DNA from: Temnopleurus reevesii | Lineage: Eukaryota > Echinodermata > Echinoidea > Temnopleuroida > Temnopleuridae | DNA length: 64,000 bases | Direction of reading: 5' to 3' | Assembly: GCA_036244855.1 (NCBI GenBank) | Contig: BQKZ01002453.1 | Coordinates: 1-64,000 of the forward strand | Shown here: one piece after another, positions 37,886 through 51,800 of the stretch | Layout of the letters: each line of letters opens with the position of its first letter | Position numbering within the stretch: the stretch's first letter is position 1 | Position numbers and translations under genes: made by a program | The notes under the pieces: model-generated | What the model saw: only the letters and a program-made list of their open reading frames with translations | Database searches by the model: none | What the model was told of the DNA's origin: nothing

Positions 37886-40808
37886 TTGAAGACATGTGAA
37901 GAGAGGGGGGGGGGGTAATTTTGATTTGATACTTTCTCGAGACACAAAGTTTGTTCTTGACATCTATGTTCGATGCCTGCCTAACATGGCGACGAGTAAT
38001 GTAGCCAACTAAATTCCAAGTATTGTAGGTCAACAACAGGTTTGAGGAATACCACATAACTATGCTCGATGCCAAGAAACATGCATGAATTTTGATCTGT
38101 TTGTAAAACGGTCTATTCGAACCGCGAATATACTGTTGGTTCAAATGTTAAAGTCAGAACCACATCTCCACGGTGTTTCTATTCATGCGTGTTAACTTAT
38201 TTCATTATGTTGTTCATGGAATTTTGAGGGAGTTAGAACAACCAGGATGATGGAACAACATCAACAGAATGTTCAGGACTGATGTTACATTTTGATTCGT
38301 AACATTATTTTGTGTGTATGGACAAATGGGTTCCAAGCCAGTGATAATCTGAAACACACGTATGTGTGTAAGTATGTATTAAGTTACATTCCACAGGATT
38401 TTGTAGAAACTGGCTGGCGTATATAAGATTTGTGTCATTCTATAGAGCAGGTAGGTCTATGTATAGAGCAACCATTTCTATTTTCGAATCCGTGAGAAAC
38501 CAGTGAGAAAAAGTCTCCCACACTTACCCTAAGTAATACCCGCATGTCTTCTCTATTATAAACTTAATGTACTTAATCCCGATTCAATATCCTATACCCA
38601 TTATCAAGTTTAATTAAAAAGAGGGCCTATACGGTCCAAACGAATACCCCTTACTATCATTTTCCATTCGGTTACCTGATGACCATACCTGCATATGTAC
38701 CGATTTTAACCATATTCCCATAAAAGATGAGCGATGTAATTTATGGTTGGAGCCAGATCAAATTTTGGCGCCGATTTCCGGAACTCCTTCATTTGGGCGG
38801 AGAAAGAACAGGCTATACCCGTTTCAACCCTTTCAGCTGTGTAATGTTTGATGAGAAGTCATTGAAATTGGAAGCTCATTCACAAATATTAGAGATTACA
38901 AGTGAAAATAACTGGGTGAATTATCTCTCATCTGTTTAATGTATTTTTCGTTTCTATCTTTTTATCGTCATCTGTCTCATTTAGCTGTTTGGTTGTCTCC
39001 GTATCTGCCTCTGTCTTGTTTGTTACGGGTGCACATTTTTTTTTTTTGTATTTTCTTATTTATCTTTTTATTCATTGCTTTGTATCATTCGGGAAAAGAA
39101 ATATATGAATAAAAATATAATCAATATTCCGAATTGTCAGAAAGTATTGTATGTATCGTTCTTTCAAACAGCTAGAAATTTGGGTCCTGAAATGTTGCCA
39201 TTTATAAACATTTGTACTTTATCACATTACACCATATTGCATTACATCACATTACACCGAGTATCATGGCGATTGTCGCGTTTTTATCGCAATTAGACCT
39301 AATCTCAGAAATTTTGCAATCATACTTTCCTCATTGAAATTGTCCGTCCCACATATTGTTGAATATGACAAGAGTATTCCCATCGAGTAGAAAGAAAACT
39401 ATTGATTAAAACACGACTTCAAACGTGACCAAGACTAATCTGTTTAATGTTGTATAGAATGACAAGACAATGTGCTATTTTACCTCTCTTTCATTCTTTC
39501 TTTTTCGTCCATTTATCTCTTCAAGCATCAAATGACTCAGATTCTCTATGGTCTGTTGAAGATCATACCGTGGGAAAATCTCAGCATTTGTTACTTCAGC
39601 CCATTATTATGGAGCTTCTTCTACGGGGTTCAAAAGAAAACTGCTCTTTTCATGCCAGAACAGCGCTGTAAACAATAGTGCTCGGCTCGGTACACAGAAG
39701 GAAAGTAGAAAAGGTAAGTGCGCCATTCGGATGGTGTTTTTTGTTTGTATTGACAAACTATCATGTCTGTTGTATAACAGTTCACAGAGACGGGTCCTTT
39801 CGGGGAGGGGAGATAAATTGAGGTGATCTCAGGAGGATTTGGAAAATGGTCAAACGAGATCGGATTAGTAACACCTTTTTGAAAAGCCTTTGCGCAGATG
39901 TGGAAAAAGTCACAAGTACCTGGTTTCCGATCCTTGTTTTTCGTGTATCTTCCCAGTAAATTTTCAAAACATTTGCTAGCACATTTTAATGTTTGTAGTT
40001 TTGCGGCATAATTTGCTTTTCGAAAGAGACCTTTTCTCCTCATATTTGTTGTTTACGTGGGCCTATTTATCCTTGCTCTTTCTTCTTTTACCAATAACAG
40101 CCAATCATGTTAGTATTTTAAGGCTTCTTTTTTCGTCTTAAACATACTAAGAATTATCAAGGATTGTGTATATTCATTAGGTATGATTTGATCAGTAGGA
40201 ATAAGCCTATTCTTAATTTTTTGTTCATTTTGAATATTGTTTATTGTATTACCAGATTTTATACGGAAAGCAAACGATAGAATATGGATATGATAAATCA
40301 CAAAGGATCTTGTTTTCAGACATAGAAGGTGGAATCCTTTCAGTGAAACAAGAACATGCATGGATAACGAAAATTTGGAAAATTTGGAAAAGTCGTTGAA
40401 GAGTTAGGAATTTCGGAAGCTTTTATGAGATAATTTTTGGTGTTCTCCCCAGCATCAACGATGCCACTTTGGACAGCCCTTTCTTCAGGGTAGATATGCT
40501 AATCTATTTGGAATATGCATGGGAAACTATGGTTAAAATTTAAATGTGACCCTTCGAACAGCTGAACCAAATATCGTCGCATGAGAGAAAGCATAAAAAT
40601 ACTCATTATCTCCCATGAGAAAATATTCAGCTCAGTGGTAAGGTAATTCACAGTCTAATTTTCCCCCATACATATTCTGGAACGGTTGGCATATCTGCAA
40701 ATCGTATTTTTGTGTCTCGATCTTTCTCACTCCATCTGCCTCTATCTTCGCATCACTAAGATCTCTCTCTCTTCTGCTACCCATCCCCTACTCTTCATCA
40801 CCCTCTGC

Positions 40809-40810
<2 letters not shown>

Positions 40811-40842
<32 letters not shown>

Positions 40843-41110
40843 CTCTCTCTTTGCTCATCCACTTGAATAGTATTCTCATCTTTTTCTCCATCTCTCTTCT
40901 TCATTATCCATTCTCCTTTCCCTACATGCACATTTCCTTTTATATACCCAAACCCCTCTACGTCTCACATTTTCTCTCATTCACTCCTTCCCTTGTCTGT
41001 CATTCGATTCCCTCATTTCTCGTATTCAACCCCTTCCCCTCCCCTACTTTCTTTCCTCCTCTCACTCTCCCTTTCTCTCATCCCCTCTCCCTCATTCACT
41101 CTCCACAACT
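40811..41110. repeat. CT microsatellite and pyrimidine-rich stretch
   Basis: CT run at 40811-40851 followed by about 260 bases of C/T-rich sequence. The 198-codon open frame here is Ser/Leu/Pro-rich chance coding. Confidence 0.8.
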
Positions 41111-42681
41111 TCTTTTCCCTACCAATCATTTCAACACATCATTACGGAAATATAAAGAGCAATACAAGCGAGTTCTCGGCGGTAACTTTTTTGCGTTTTC
41201 TTTATTCGATTTTTCGAATGCCAACAACAGTACCAAGAATAAGTGCTCAATGTACCACAAGAGTTGTTTGAAGTTGAATTAATTTTTGTTTTATCCACAT
41301 TATGTACAAACTGTACACTTCTGAGCTATAGAAATATACATAGCATATACAAAAATGACTTTAACAATGTGTAGTAAAATTGGCCAAGAGCGTGAACACT
41401 TTCATTTAGAACAATATTGTTGAATTTTCTTGAATCTCTCAAAAAACATTGAAATATTAATGTTTGTGATGAGTTGTATATGGCAAAGCTAACATTACGA
41501 TTGCTCGCAAGATATGAGCACAACGACTTAAACATTTTGGTCCCTCTGCATAGCACAAATTAAGTTACAAAGTGAATTAACTTATATAAAAAACCACATG
41601 GTTTTTCCATATAGAAGCCTTCCATAGGTCTTCCATCAAGACACATTTTTGACGAACCAGTTTTATTTGATGGTTTCTTTCTGGATGCAATTTATGAGTA
41701 ATGATGGAAGACTAATAAAAACGGCTCAATATCATACGTTACAAGAGTACGATTAAACGTATGTTTCACATCATAACTTTTGTTTAAATAACAGAATCAA
41801 ACGAAAAATCTCAACTCACAAAAATATATAAAATATATCAAGAAAACTTTATATCTCAATAATTTAACACATCAGTAGTAGTAATAGTAGAAGTAGTACA
41901 TTTTCTACAATGTGTACTTTAAAATTTTCTTATTAAATTTTTTTCATCATTTTTTTCTCATATTTAATAAATATAAGTAGCAAATTTGGAATACAAAAAA
42001 CGACTGCTACTTTTCTCTCTCTCTCGTATGAACTCTAGTGTGTATGAATAATTACGTACTGACAACCGGTGAGAAAGTCCAATAGAATGATGAATAATTT
42101 CTACACGAGTTTTTAATGAAATTGGCAAGATTCTGCCTGATATTTATAACGTCACGTTTTGTCACACCACAGCTCCACTGGTAACATTCTAGCCTACAGT
42201 ATTTGAACGTTTGCAGAAACCGTAATATTGTGTTTATAATATGTTTCAGATACAGCACATTTGTGAAACTTTGTACACAGTAAGTTGTAATGATGAAAAA
42301 TGCCAAGAACATAAAGATGTCTCGATGAATTATATCGTTTTCATCTTCATCTCTTATATATGATTTGGGCTATTGATATATTGGTGAGCGCCTGGTTTTG
42401 TGGATATTGGAGTGTGAATAATAATCATGATTAATTTTCGATTGCAAATTACAGATAACAATAACAATCATTTAAATATTGCTGCGTGTAAAAGAACACA
42501 ATAATTTAAATTCTTTTATCATAAGTCTTGTTATCTTTCCAAAAAGGCACACAATGGCTTTTTATCTCCAAAAAATTGTAGACAAATGGATACGAGAGCT
42601 GCTCGGCCAGAAACATCAGGCATGGCATGAAAGATTAAACGGTGCATAGAATTTGGTGGCGATAATTTGTCTTAAAAGATA

Positions 42682-42687
42682 TTTATT
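42682..42687 (-). promoter_or_regulatory. Candidate polyadenylation signal AATAAA for delta
   Basis: AATAAA on the minus strand lies about 180 bases past the delta stop codon. It is the first canonical hexamer after exon 10. Others occur further down, so a longer 3' end is equally possible. Confidence 0.3.
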
Positions 42688-42863
42688 TAGATTCAATTAG
42701 TTCGGCGCCCTCCATTTTGAATTATTTAGTCTCTTTCTCTCTCCTTTCTCTCGTTGGGTATACACAGTCTATGAGCGGCGCTGTACCATATGGCAGTGAG
42801 TGGTAGCGTTGAATACATAGCGCATGAAGGAAATAATATTGCAACATCTTCCCCGATCTTCTC

Positions 42864-42869
42864 TCATAC
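42864..42869 (-). CDS. delta: delta exon 10 coding part: terminal Val and stop only
   Basis: On the minus strand a pyrimidine-rich acceptor (TTTTTTCTCACTTTG, then CTCCTATGTACAG) is followed at once by GTA TGA. Joined to exon 9 in phase 0 it completes ATE-V-stop, the conserved PDZ-binding end of Delta. I searched the minus strand from exon 9 down to here for an acceptor followed by Val-stop, and this was the only match. Transcript data would be needed to confirm it. The 3' untranslated region continues toward lower coordinates. Confidence 0.78.
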   Translation of the reverse strand, partial: V

Positions 42870-45800
42870 CTGTACATAGGAGATACAAAGTGAGAAAAAA
42901 CATTTAGATGACTTCATCAAAATTCAAACCATTGCAGTACAGTGTGTTATCATAGGCGGTTAAAATTCAAATCTAAAATCGTTATTGTATCAAGGGTTTC
43001 AAGCAGTTACATTGGATTTCTATTTATTCTAGACGTCTCAAGATCTAATAAAACTCTCACATCGAATGTTATCGTCTCCGCTCAATATTGGACCAAAACA
43101 TGGTCTTTCCTTGGGTTTGGATTTGCATATGAATGTTACGATAACAAACAAGCGTGCGGAGCGGCGAACATGAGGTGCGGAGCCACGCGATTGGTCTATA
43201 CAACGCTTGCACCTGGTCCCTCTAATGATCACGTGATCAAACCAATCTCTATTCAATCGCGCCGCGAGCGATGCATCAACAATATTGCCTTTGACATGCC
43301 CGTTTTCCCCCTCGATACCTTCCGTTAATACCAAACATTGGTCCACCTCCACGTTTCAAATTCGGATTGGATGCGTTCAATAGGATATGAATATTAAAAG
43401 AAACTCTGAAATTTCCAATGTATGTTTACGAGGTTTCAAAAAATCAATATATTGATTTGGTGTGTGCAAACACTGTTGTAGTGGTATAGTTATGGTGGAA
43501 GACTATTGTTCACTGAAGCAGTGATTTGTTCCAAGCCGACGTGCAGCGCGGAGTAACCTGACCTTACTCCCGTGGTTTGTGACCCCTTCTTATACCACTG
43601 AAATATACCTCAAAGGGGCTTGTCGTATAAAGAAAGGGCACCATTCTTTTGACTAAAACTTTGAATGGTAATCGAATAAAGTTTGAGAGATAAGTTCGTT
43701 TTAACTTCTCATATTTTATCCAAAGGAACAACGCACGATACCAAGAGGCAATATTTCAATCATTTTTATATCATTTATATGAGATAACTTGTGGATATTT
43801 ATAATCCAAATAATCAAAAAGTTAAGCAACAAGGGGCTCCTTCATTCAATCATCCAATCCTATTACCATTGATATCAAACATGCTACCCCATCGCTTTAT
43901 AATGAAAGGCAGAATAAAGCATGACCAGTGCGGCAATAAGGTCAGTGCATCTCAACGACCTGCATTCCCGGCGTTCCGGTAGGCCTGTCTCACCCTATGG
44001 TGCTTTCCGTATCATCTCAACCCCAGTCGCCCTATCTATCACACTGATATTACACCCGCCCATCATGTCATCCATGTAACACTGTATCGAGAAGACATCC
44101 CCGGTCATATAATAACCATCATTTCATACACAGGCAATGATTGTCCGAGTTTAAACTATCATTACACCCACACCGTAATACAGCATAGCTTGAGATCATA
44201 AGCAACCCTACGCGGCAAGTAAAACAAAAGTGCAAGCATTGCTATTCGAAAGGCAGTCAAAACATTCACGAACTGACTGGATTTGTTTTGAAATTCGAAC
44301 AAGGCGGATGATTGTACATCCTCAGATGAGAAGATTTGAATATCACAGTTTGAGCAACGGAGACCATCTTGGTACCAAAACATGTCGATCTTTCAAAAAC
44401 ATGAACGGCCCCACAAAGGAACCGAATACAGATAACAAAAGTGCATGGCACTCTAAGTAGATAATCCAAATGTAAATGCTTGAATATTTCCTTTTCCATC
44501 CTAAGCCAAAAATATTATTGGAGCAAAAAGTTCAATGAGGAATGTATAAATACAAAAAAAATATGCGATGTGTTTATAATCGCTTAATGATAATGGAAGC
44601 ATTTATCCAACTTCAGAAAATATTTTTCTAAACTGGTTTCAAATGTATAAAAAAAATCATGGGTTACCCATTTGAGGATTATATTGAGTGACTGATACAG
44701 TCTTGGGTGTGTAAATCTCTTCCTCATATGAGAGGTCGGTAAAAGACCAGACCTTAATGGCATTGTATTGATTGATGCTAAGCTTGGAGATCAATGACGA
44801 AGTAGAAAAGATGGTTGATAATTACCTCAGTTGCATGTAATCTGAGCGGCGTTGGACCCGTCGTCCCCCTACTATCATCGACCGCAGCCCTGTCAGAGGA
44901 AAGAGAAATAAGAGAACATATGTTACTAGAATGAAGCTAATATGCACCCACTTGGCATAATATTGATTGTAGCTACCAAATTCTATACATACAATTATCA
45001 TCTGATCATTTTTCACGTCACCATCCCCATCGTTTATGATCTTAATTAAGCGATCTTGTATGGTATCGTTTTCCGACTAACCCAAGATTCATAGAGATCA
45101 AGATATAAAAAATATAATCATTTTCGATATATTTCATAAATACTGTCGATATAAGTACATGTGATACTTTTAGTATATATTTTTATCAATTTCAAGATTA
45201 GTCGTGATATTCATAATGATGGTTATCATTTTGTTCTGAAAGTGACCGTGATGAAAATACAAAATTGGATATTGCTACTTTATGAAATCACTTTAGTCAA
45301 CTAAAAAAATTACTGATAATATGAGAGATTCACACTCCCCAAGGCAAAAGGCATAAATTATGCATTCAATCGTGAGCATCAATATTTGAGAGCCTCGTGC
45401 AGTATCTGTCCCCATCTCCGATCGAGTATATTTCCCTCTTTGATAACGGTAAAACTGACTGCTTGAAGCATTTTCATATAGCTTCGTCACGACTCCTCCG
45501 GCAACACATGGGGAAAAAACGAGCGAATTTTATGTAAATGACGACCCTTCACTCTCCCCGAACAATTCCAACAATCTACATCTCTGTGAGAACAAGTTGG
45601 AATATGAAGATGCATTCCCTAATCGCGTTTAGTTGCCATGGCTACAGCATCTCTGCACGACCATATCATCTAAAGTGATCACACTCCCCTCTCGGTAAGT
45701 GAGAGAGTAGTGCGCTGAACTCTCCTATTTTCACCAAAAACAAGAAGTATGCGCTAAAAATATGCTCTCAATTGAATGCATAAATGCCGATTGATATATA

Positions 45801-48800
45801 ATTCTCCTTTCCCATATTTCTCAACTCATTAAAAGGTTTAATGAGATTTAATTTTTGGTAGCTATGTACTTAATTTCATCTGTCTTTGCACTTCATATTA
45901 CTTTCCCCTTCGCTGAAATGCAAATACACATGTACACTTCATCGTTCTCCAGCCACGAGCATTTTTCATATCTGCCCTGAAAACAAATTTAACGATCATT
46001 TCCTCCAATCGATTTTGAAAACGTGACACATTATACACTGGTATAGTGTGAGCTCGTAGCTTGCATATAATTACAATGTGTGTACTTACGATATTTGTGA
46101 GATTGGGCACGTCCCCGTGTGTCTCGGCGTACTTTGAGATGAAGAACTTTGACTAGGCGTTTGCAAAGAGTCTGTTCTCTTAAGTTGCACTGATTTTTCA
46201 TCATAATAATAATATTCTTCAGAGTCATATCTCGGATAAGAATGTCTTGCTTGTGGCACATAATGCATACTTGATGATGTTGGAATTATCATCCTTGAGT
46301 TGTTTACTGATGAAGGCGGCGGACCTTCGTACTCTTTAATTGAGTAGTCTTTATGATTAATTTTATGTTGCAAAGCAGACGACGTATTTTGCGAATTTGC
46401 TTTGCTATATGTGTCCAGCTCTTTGTTGCACACTTTTTCACTTATGCTCAAGAGAGGCAGTACTTTTTCCTCTTGCGAAAAATTGTCTTTATATGTAAGT
46501 CTATTCCTGTTATTTGGCGTTGATGTCATGTTTGATTCCAAATCGTTTTGTCTCGGGTCCGTGTGTTGTTTCCTATACACCACAATAATCAGAATAATCA
46601 CAAGCACAATCACGAGTAATCCAAATGCAATGTAGATGACCAGCTGCGTGGTATCGGATAATCCAAAGTTGGTGATAGGCGAACTGGTGGCACGGATATT
46701 AGGCCGTTGGGATCCGTGCTGCCACTCCGTCGAAGGCTTCGGTGTTAGCTCACCATCTGTCCAGATCGTACACGTTGTTCCCTGCCATCCTTCAGCACAC
46801 TCGCACATGAATCCACCCCAGAAGTCGAGGAAACACGTCCCACCGTTCTCGCAAGGGTTATCTCCATCGCAGAGTCGGAAGTGGTCGCTGCAGTTGGGTC
46901 CGCCGAATCCGAAGGCACATTCGCAACGGTAGTCGTTGACAAGATCGATGCAGCGACCTCCGTTCTTGCATGGAGCGGCGACGCAGTCGTTGATGTTGTT
47001 CTGGCAGTGATCACCGTTAAATCCAAGAGCACACTCGCAGTGGACAGAGTCGGATTCCGCGCGGCAGGTACCTCCATTTTGACATCCGTGTGTAGCGCAG
47101 AGGTTCTCCTGACACTCAGCACCACGGAAGCCATCAGGACATCTGCACTGGTAGCCAACATTGTTGTTCAAGCATGTAGCTCCTGTAGGCAAAGAAGAGG
47201 AAAGATATGCATTCATCAGTCGAGTTTGCAATCATAAAAACCTCTAAAGATCTCTTATGCACGTTGTTTTACTTCCTATATATGCATTAGTTTTATAATT
47301 TGTATATGAAAACATTCTAAAAATGAAGGATTATAGCTACTTTTCTCAACTATTTTACCTGGCTCCATCAGTTCAGTTATACTTTTTTATGAATCTAAAC
47401 TATATCTACGGTCGAATGTAAGATAACGTACCGTTGCGGCAAGGCGATGATGCGCAGTGGTCACGGACCTCGCAGTGAGTACCGATGAATCCCTCTTGAC
47501 AGGCACATCGGTAGCCCTCAGTCGTCTCCATGCAGGTACTCCCGTTGGCGCAAGTGTTGCTCTCACATCTGGATACCTGTCTCTCACAGTAGTCCCCGGA
47601 GTAGCCCAGCGGACAGAGGCACTCATAGCCATCAGGACCACTCTGAATAATGAAAGAAAAGAGAGGAGACATGTTGAGTCGATTGATTTATATCCTGGAG
47701 GTTTTAATCCATGTACTTCTTTTCATTTCAAGAATTCTTAGGGAAATTGATAAGGCATTGCATAATTTGTCTATGTACAAGCAGTTTGAACGTTGTGAAA
47801 AGATAAATAGAATTTAATATTTTCTAAGAACTGTCGTCGTCAGAGGAAGTTGAAAGACTACTTCAGAAGTCAACTGCTGAGGTAAAATCTTGTACCTAAT
47901 GACAAATGTAACTTATTTGCATCAACGTCATATAAGGGTCATCCTCTGTCTGGTATAACACTGATCATTTTCGATGGTGAAGGGGAATTCTTACCTTACA
48001 AGTGCCCCCATTAACACAAGGACAGCTCTCTGCAGTTTCACAGTTCTGTCCAGTAAAGGCTGGTAGACAGGTGCAGCGGTACCCCAAGGCTCCCTCATTC
48101 GTGCAAGTCCCTCCGTTCATGCAGGGTTGCTGGTTGGTGCAGTAGTTGAGGTCTGTTTCGCACAGGAGTCCACCCCATCCTGTGTTGCACTTGCATTCGC
48201 CTGGCAGGTTGCAGGTTCCATGCACGCAACCCTGGTAGGGTATGCACTCGTCGCATGCAACTCCCCGGTACCCGCTGGTGCAACTATAAAGAAAACAAAA
48301 CAATAAAAGAAAAATTACCAATCTAATATCACAAGCGTCTTAGAAAATGCAGATGTTTTCACATGTGCAAGTTTAACCAAAATAACAGGTGAGTTGTAAG
48401 CCTGCTATTTATCCATCTTAATTCATTAAATTTGAATAGAATTTCCACAGATCGACTGAGTGTGTATGGGTTTATCATAAACGGCAGGTCCATGGGACAG
48501 AGGGATACTTCTGCATATGCCATCGACATTTCTGTGGGACCGCTAATGAAACAAGACGTGGGCATTTTAACCCTGCATCGCTCTCCTGTGTACCTTGTAA
48601 TTTAATCAACGCCACGGCTTCAATCGCGACACGCGCGGCTTTTAATCTTTCATGGGGTTAAAAGGCGTTTGCGTTCGGCAGATATAATATTCATATGTTT
48701 TCAACACATCGACCTTGTTAACTACATGTACAGGGTATTAGATTCAAAAGAGAAGAGCAGAAGTGAAGGGATTTCTTAGGCAAGTACAAAAGTATGGTTT

Positions 48801-51800
48801 AATCAATTTGTTGAGATTTTCTATTTATTTGTTTCTTAAATGATTTTCTATTTTCGTCATTCTCGAATTTTAAAGCATCTTTCACGATGAAGAAACGTTT
48901 TTATTCGGTAAAGTTTACAGACTTTGACTTACCTGCAGGAATTGGGCGCTACACACTGACCATGTACACATCCTTCTGAACAGACGGCTGTAGAGGAGGG
49001 GAGATATGAGAAGAGAAAGAATAGATTAGACTTGATGAATGGAAATAAATTGCTGAATCAATGGTACATTAGCTATTCCGAAGAAAAATTGCCTCTGCCT
49101 AAATTTACTGCGCATGCTCCGAGCGTGCAGGGGCTACCCTGGTGGTTAAATATAAGCAGTTATCAAAGTCCATTGACATAGGCCCTCGCTCTCTGGCGAG
49201 GCAGTACGATGTTTGTATTCGGCTCATGTTCAACATCCCAGCCTCTTTGCTAAGACCTCTTGAGAGTTCATGTTGCATCTAACCAAACACCCTTCACGTT
49301 CAACATCTTTGAATTTGTCACTTTCATTGTCATCGAGTTTCTTCCCATCTTCCGTTTTCCTCTCACTTTCTTGCCTGGCTTTCCCCGCTTTTTTACTTTT
49401 TTCTGCGTGTATTTGGTAAGAAAGCTTGAATAAACGGTAAGATTGAATCGATGAGGAAAACCTGACTGACCTAAACGCTTACTATGAAATCCTCGGGGCT
49501 TTCCGTCACGGCGTGGGTGATAAGCTCAGCACCATTTTACGCCGAGATGAATTGGAAATGTGTTGGGGAAGAGTAGATCGAGGCACGCACTCTTAAAAGC
49601 GCGCCAAATCCCCATGCATCCTCTTCTGTATCCCTTTTAAATACAGCTGGAAGGGTTGTGTATGTTAATGAGAAGTCTTCTTCATCAATGAATCGGCACC
49701 CACGCAAAACTGCATGAGGCAGTTGTGACATTTTCTCCCAGTACTACTTGTTGTAATGCTTGCCACAATACCGACTCAAGTTGTATATATACAAAAAGGT
49801 ATCGTTAACGATGGAGGAAATCTATAGTATAAACCCGCGAATGTTTTTCTTCTCGTTTGAGATATTGACATGGTGTTACAGGCAAATAATTTGAAATGAT
49901 ACAAGGCATTATTATGAGAGCTTTTTATGAGCAGATGGTCATTTTTACCCCCTTTCCATGGTTTCCGCTATTTTGATGGGGGTCAAACCAAACCCCGACC
50001 GAACAATACTTGAAGTGGTAAATGAATGAATCGAATGGCGGGCAGTACTTCATTATGCTAATGATATGCATAGCGAAATGGTGGTTTTAGTCAGGTCGCG
50101 TGTGTATGCATTCTAGTCGTGAGTCTGACTCGTGTGCATGGTCTGTGTAGCACACTACTCATCAATGCAGACAGCTAGCAGATGAGCCCTGGGGCGTTTT
50201 GTGGCCTCCATTTAAAATTGGGTCTTGAAAATTGGAATATCAAGTTTGCGTGTCTGCAGCTTCGCGATAATTTAGTGTCGTTTCTTCATCAACAACCAAT
50301 GATATTTCACTATTTTTAATGTCTCAATATTTCAAAACGTGCAATTTACAGAAGAAGATTATCGCAAATAGATTTTCTTATTCACGTGTTATTGTCTACC
50401 CCCAGGTCATAAAAGATTACCTGAATGTTTCTTTAATATAAAACGTCTAGTCGGCACGTGGTCTTAAAATTGGCGCGTTTTTCTTTCCCTTGAACTAACG
50501 TGTGAATCGCACAATAATTCCCGCGGAGCCGAAAAAATGTGCACTTGAAAAAAAATCTTAACATTGTGTGTTTGCAGCATTATGCCATTTCTAAAGACTG
50601 TTTCCATGCCAGCAAAAAGAGCATTTCTATGCCGTTCTTATGGCTTCTATTCACAGCCCATCACACGTGAACGGTACAATGGCAAAGGACCAGGTGCTCG
50701 CCACGATCCTACAGATGCGCCCTCGGAATATAGAATAGGGATAGATCCATCACAATCTATGCACCAAAGCCATTCACACAGCCATGAATTTGAGGAAAAT
50801 AGATGAGTAGAAAACAATCCATGACTGTGCCAAAAGGTAATGTGTGTAATAAAAAGAGATGAGATGATCTCTCTCTGTGCCATCATTTTTGATGCAGATA
50901 AATGTGGGAGAATTTGGATGGTAAGTTTGGAGGAGCGCAAGTGATAGCTTCGTTGGGTAATGTGTGCACTTTCAATCAATAAGACTTCTCGTATTTCGGA
51001 ACGAACGATAAAAGGAACTGATTTGAGAAAAGGGTAAGGGTATATGAATGCGGATTCGACTACAGCCAGTCATGAAAGGCATCAAGATCGCCTGCATAAT
51101 GCAACCGTAATGTATACACAACTCAACCGTGCAAACATCAAAATTTACACGTCAATTCATCTCGATTTGAGCATAGAATTTCACCGCAGTCTGTTATTTC
51201 TTGGCGGCGAGTGCATCATTCAGCTTGCCAGACTGTCATATCTCAAAAGCTATTTAAAATAATCGATATTTGCTTATTAGCATGAATTTTGATGCATTTT
51301 CATACTGGAAGATAATTCAAACCATAAATATGGACGCAAAGTGAACAAAATACTTTTCTAATCTTATCATGAATTGTATGCTCTTTGCATTTCACTAAAC
51401 GTTTCGAAGTAATCAATTTTCATCTTCTAATTAATAGAAATTATATTTTCGTTTGTTTTTCATGAAGCCTGGGCTCAGATAGGGTAAAGCATATACTCGG
51501 GTCTAAATTGAATTTGGCAGCCAGCGGGTCGGACTCGTGCCAGTGGAGAGGGGCGACTATGCGCGGAATCTCAGCTACGATGTGCGATTTTATTTCAATC
51601 TCCCTCCACATCCTTCCAATTACCCTGGAGAAATGGCCAAGGATGGCATCCCTTCTGATGGAACAGGGATGAAAATAATCTACCCGTCTAGAAAAGAAGA
51701 TCTCTGATACCTCTTCCCTATGATTGACTCAATTTGGAAGGCTTGATTTATTTTCATTCTTAATTTGAAAGCTACATATCTGGGGCACCCTATTTTCTCG

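Larger units (their letters stand above)
35280..42680. other. Gene-free stretch downstream of delta
   Basis: It contains a long hairpin at 35908-35957, a YY1-like CAAGATGGCGG near 36048-36058, a partial SINE-like repeat at 37797, a G tract near 37905-37915 and the CT region at 40811. The delta 3' untranslated region may extend into its upper end. No other gene is supported. Confidence 0.5.

Noticed and set aside
40686..41282. 198-codon plus-strand frame rich in Ser, Leu, Pro
   Set aside because: It comes from a pyrimidine-rich repeat; no known domain and no signal for translation.
42942..43328. 128-codon plus-strand and 104-codon minus-strand frames
   Set aside because: They overlap the CpG-richer motif block in intron 9; composition explains the lack of stops and no family is recognised.
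44778..44825. Unspliced exon 9 as the normal Delta C-terminus (VIINHLF tail)
   Set aside because: A splice to GTA-TGA at 42869 restores the conserved ATEV end exactly; the unspliced form is kept only as a possible variant.
46402..47237. Plus-strand open frames opposite delta exon 8
   Set aside because: They are shadows of the EGF and tail coding sequence; no domain, splice signal or start supports them.
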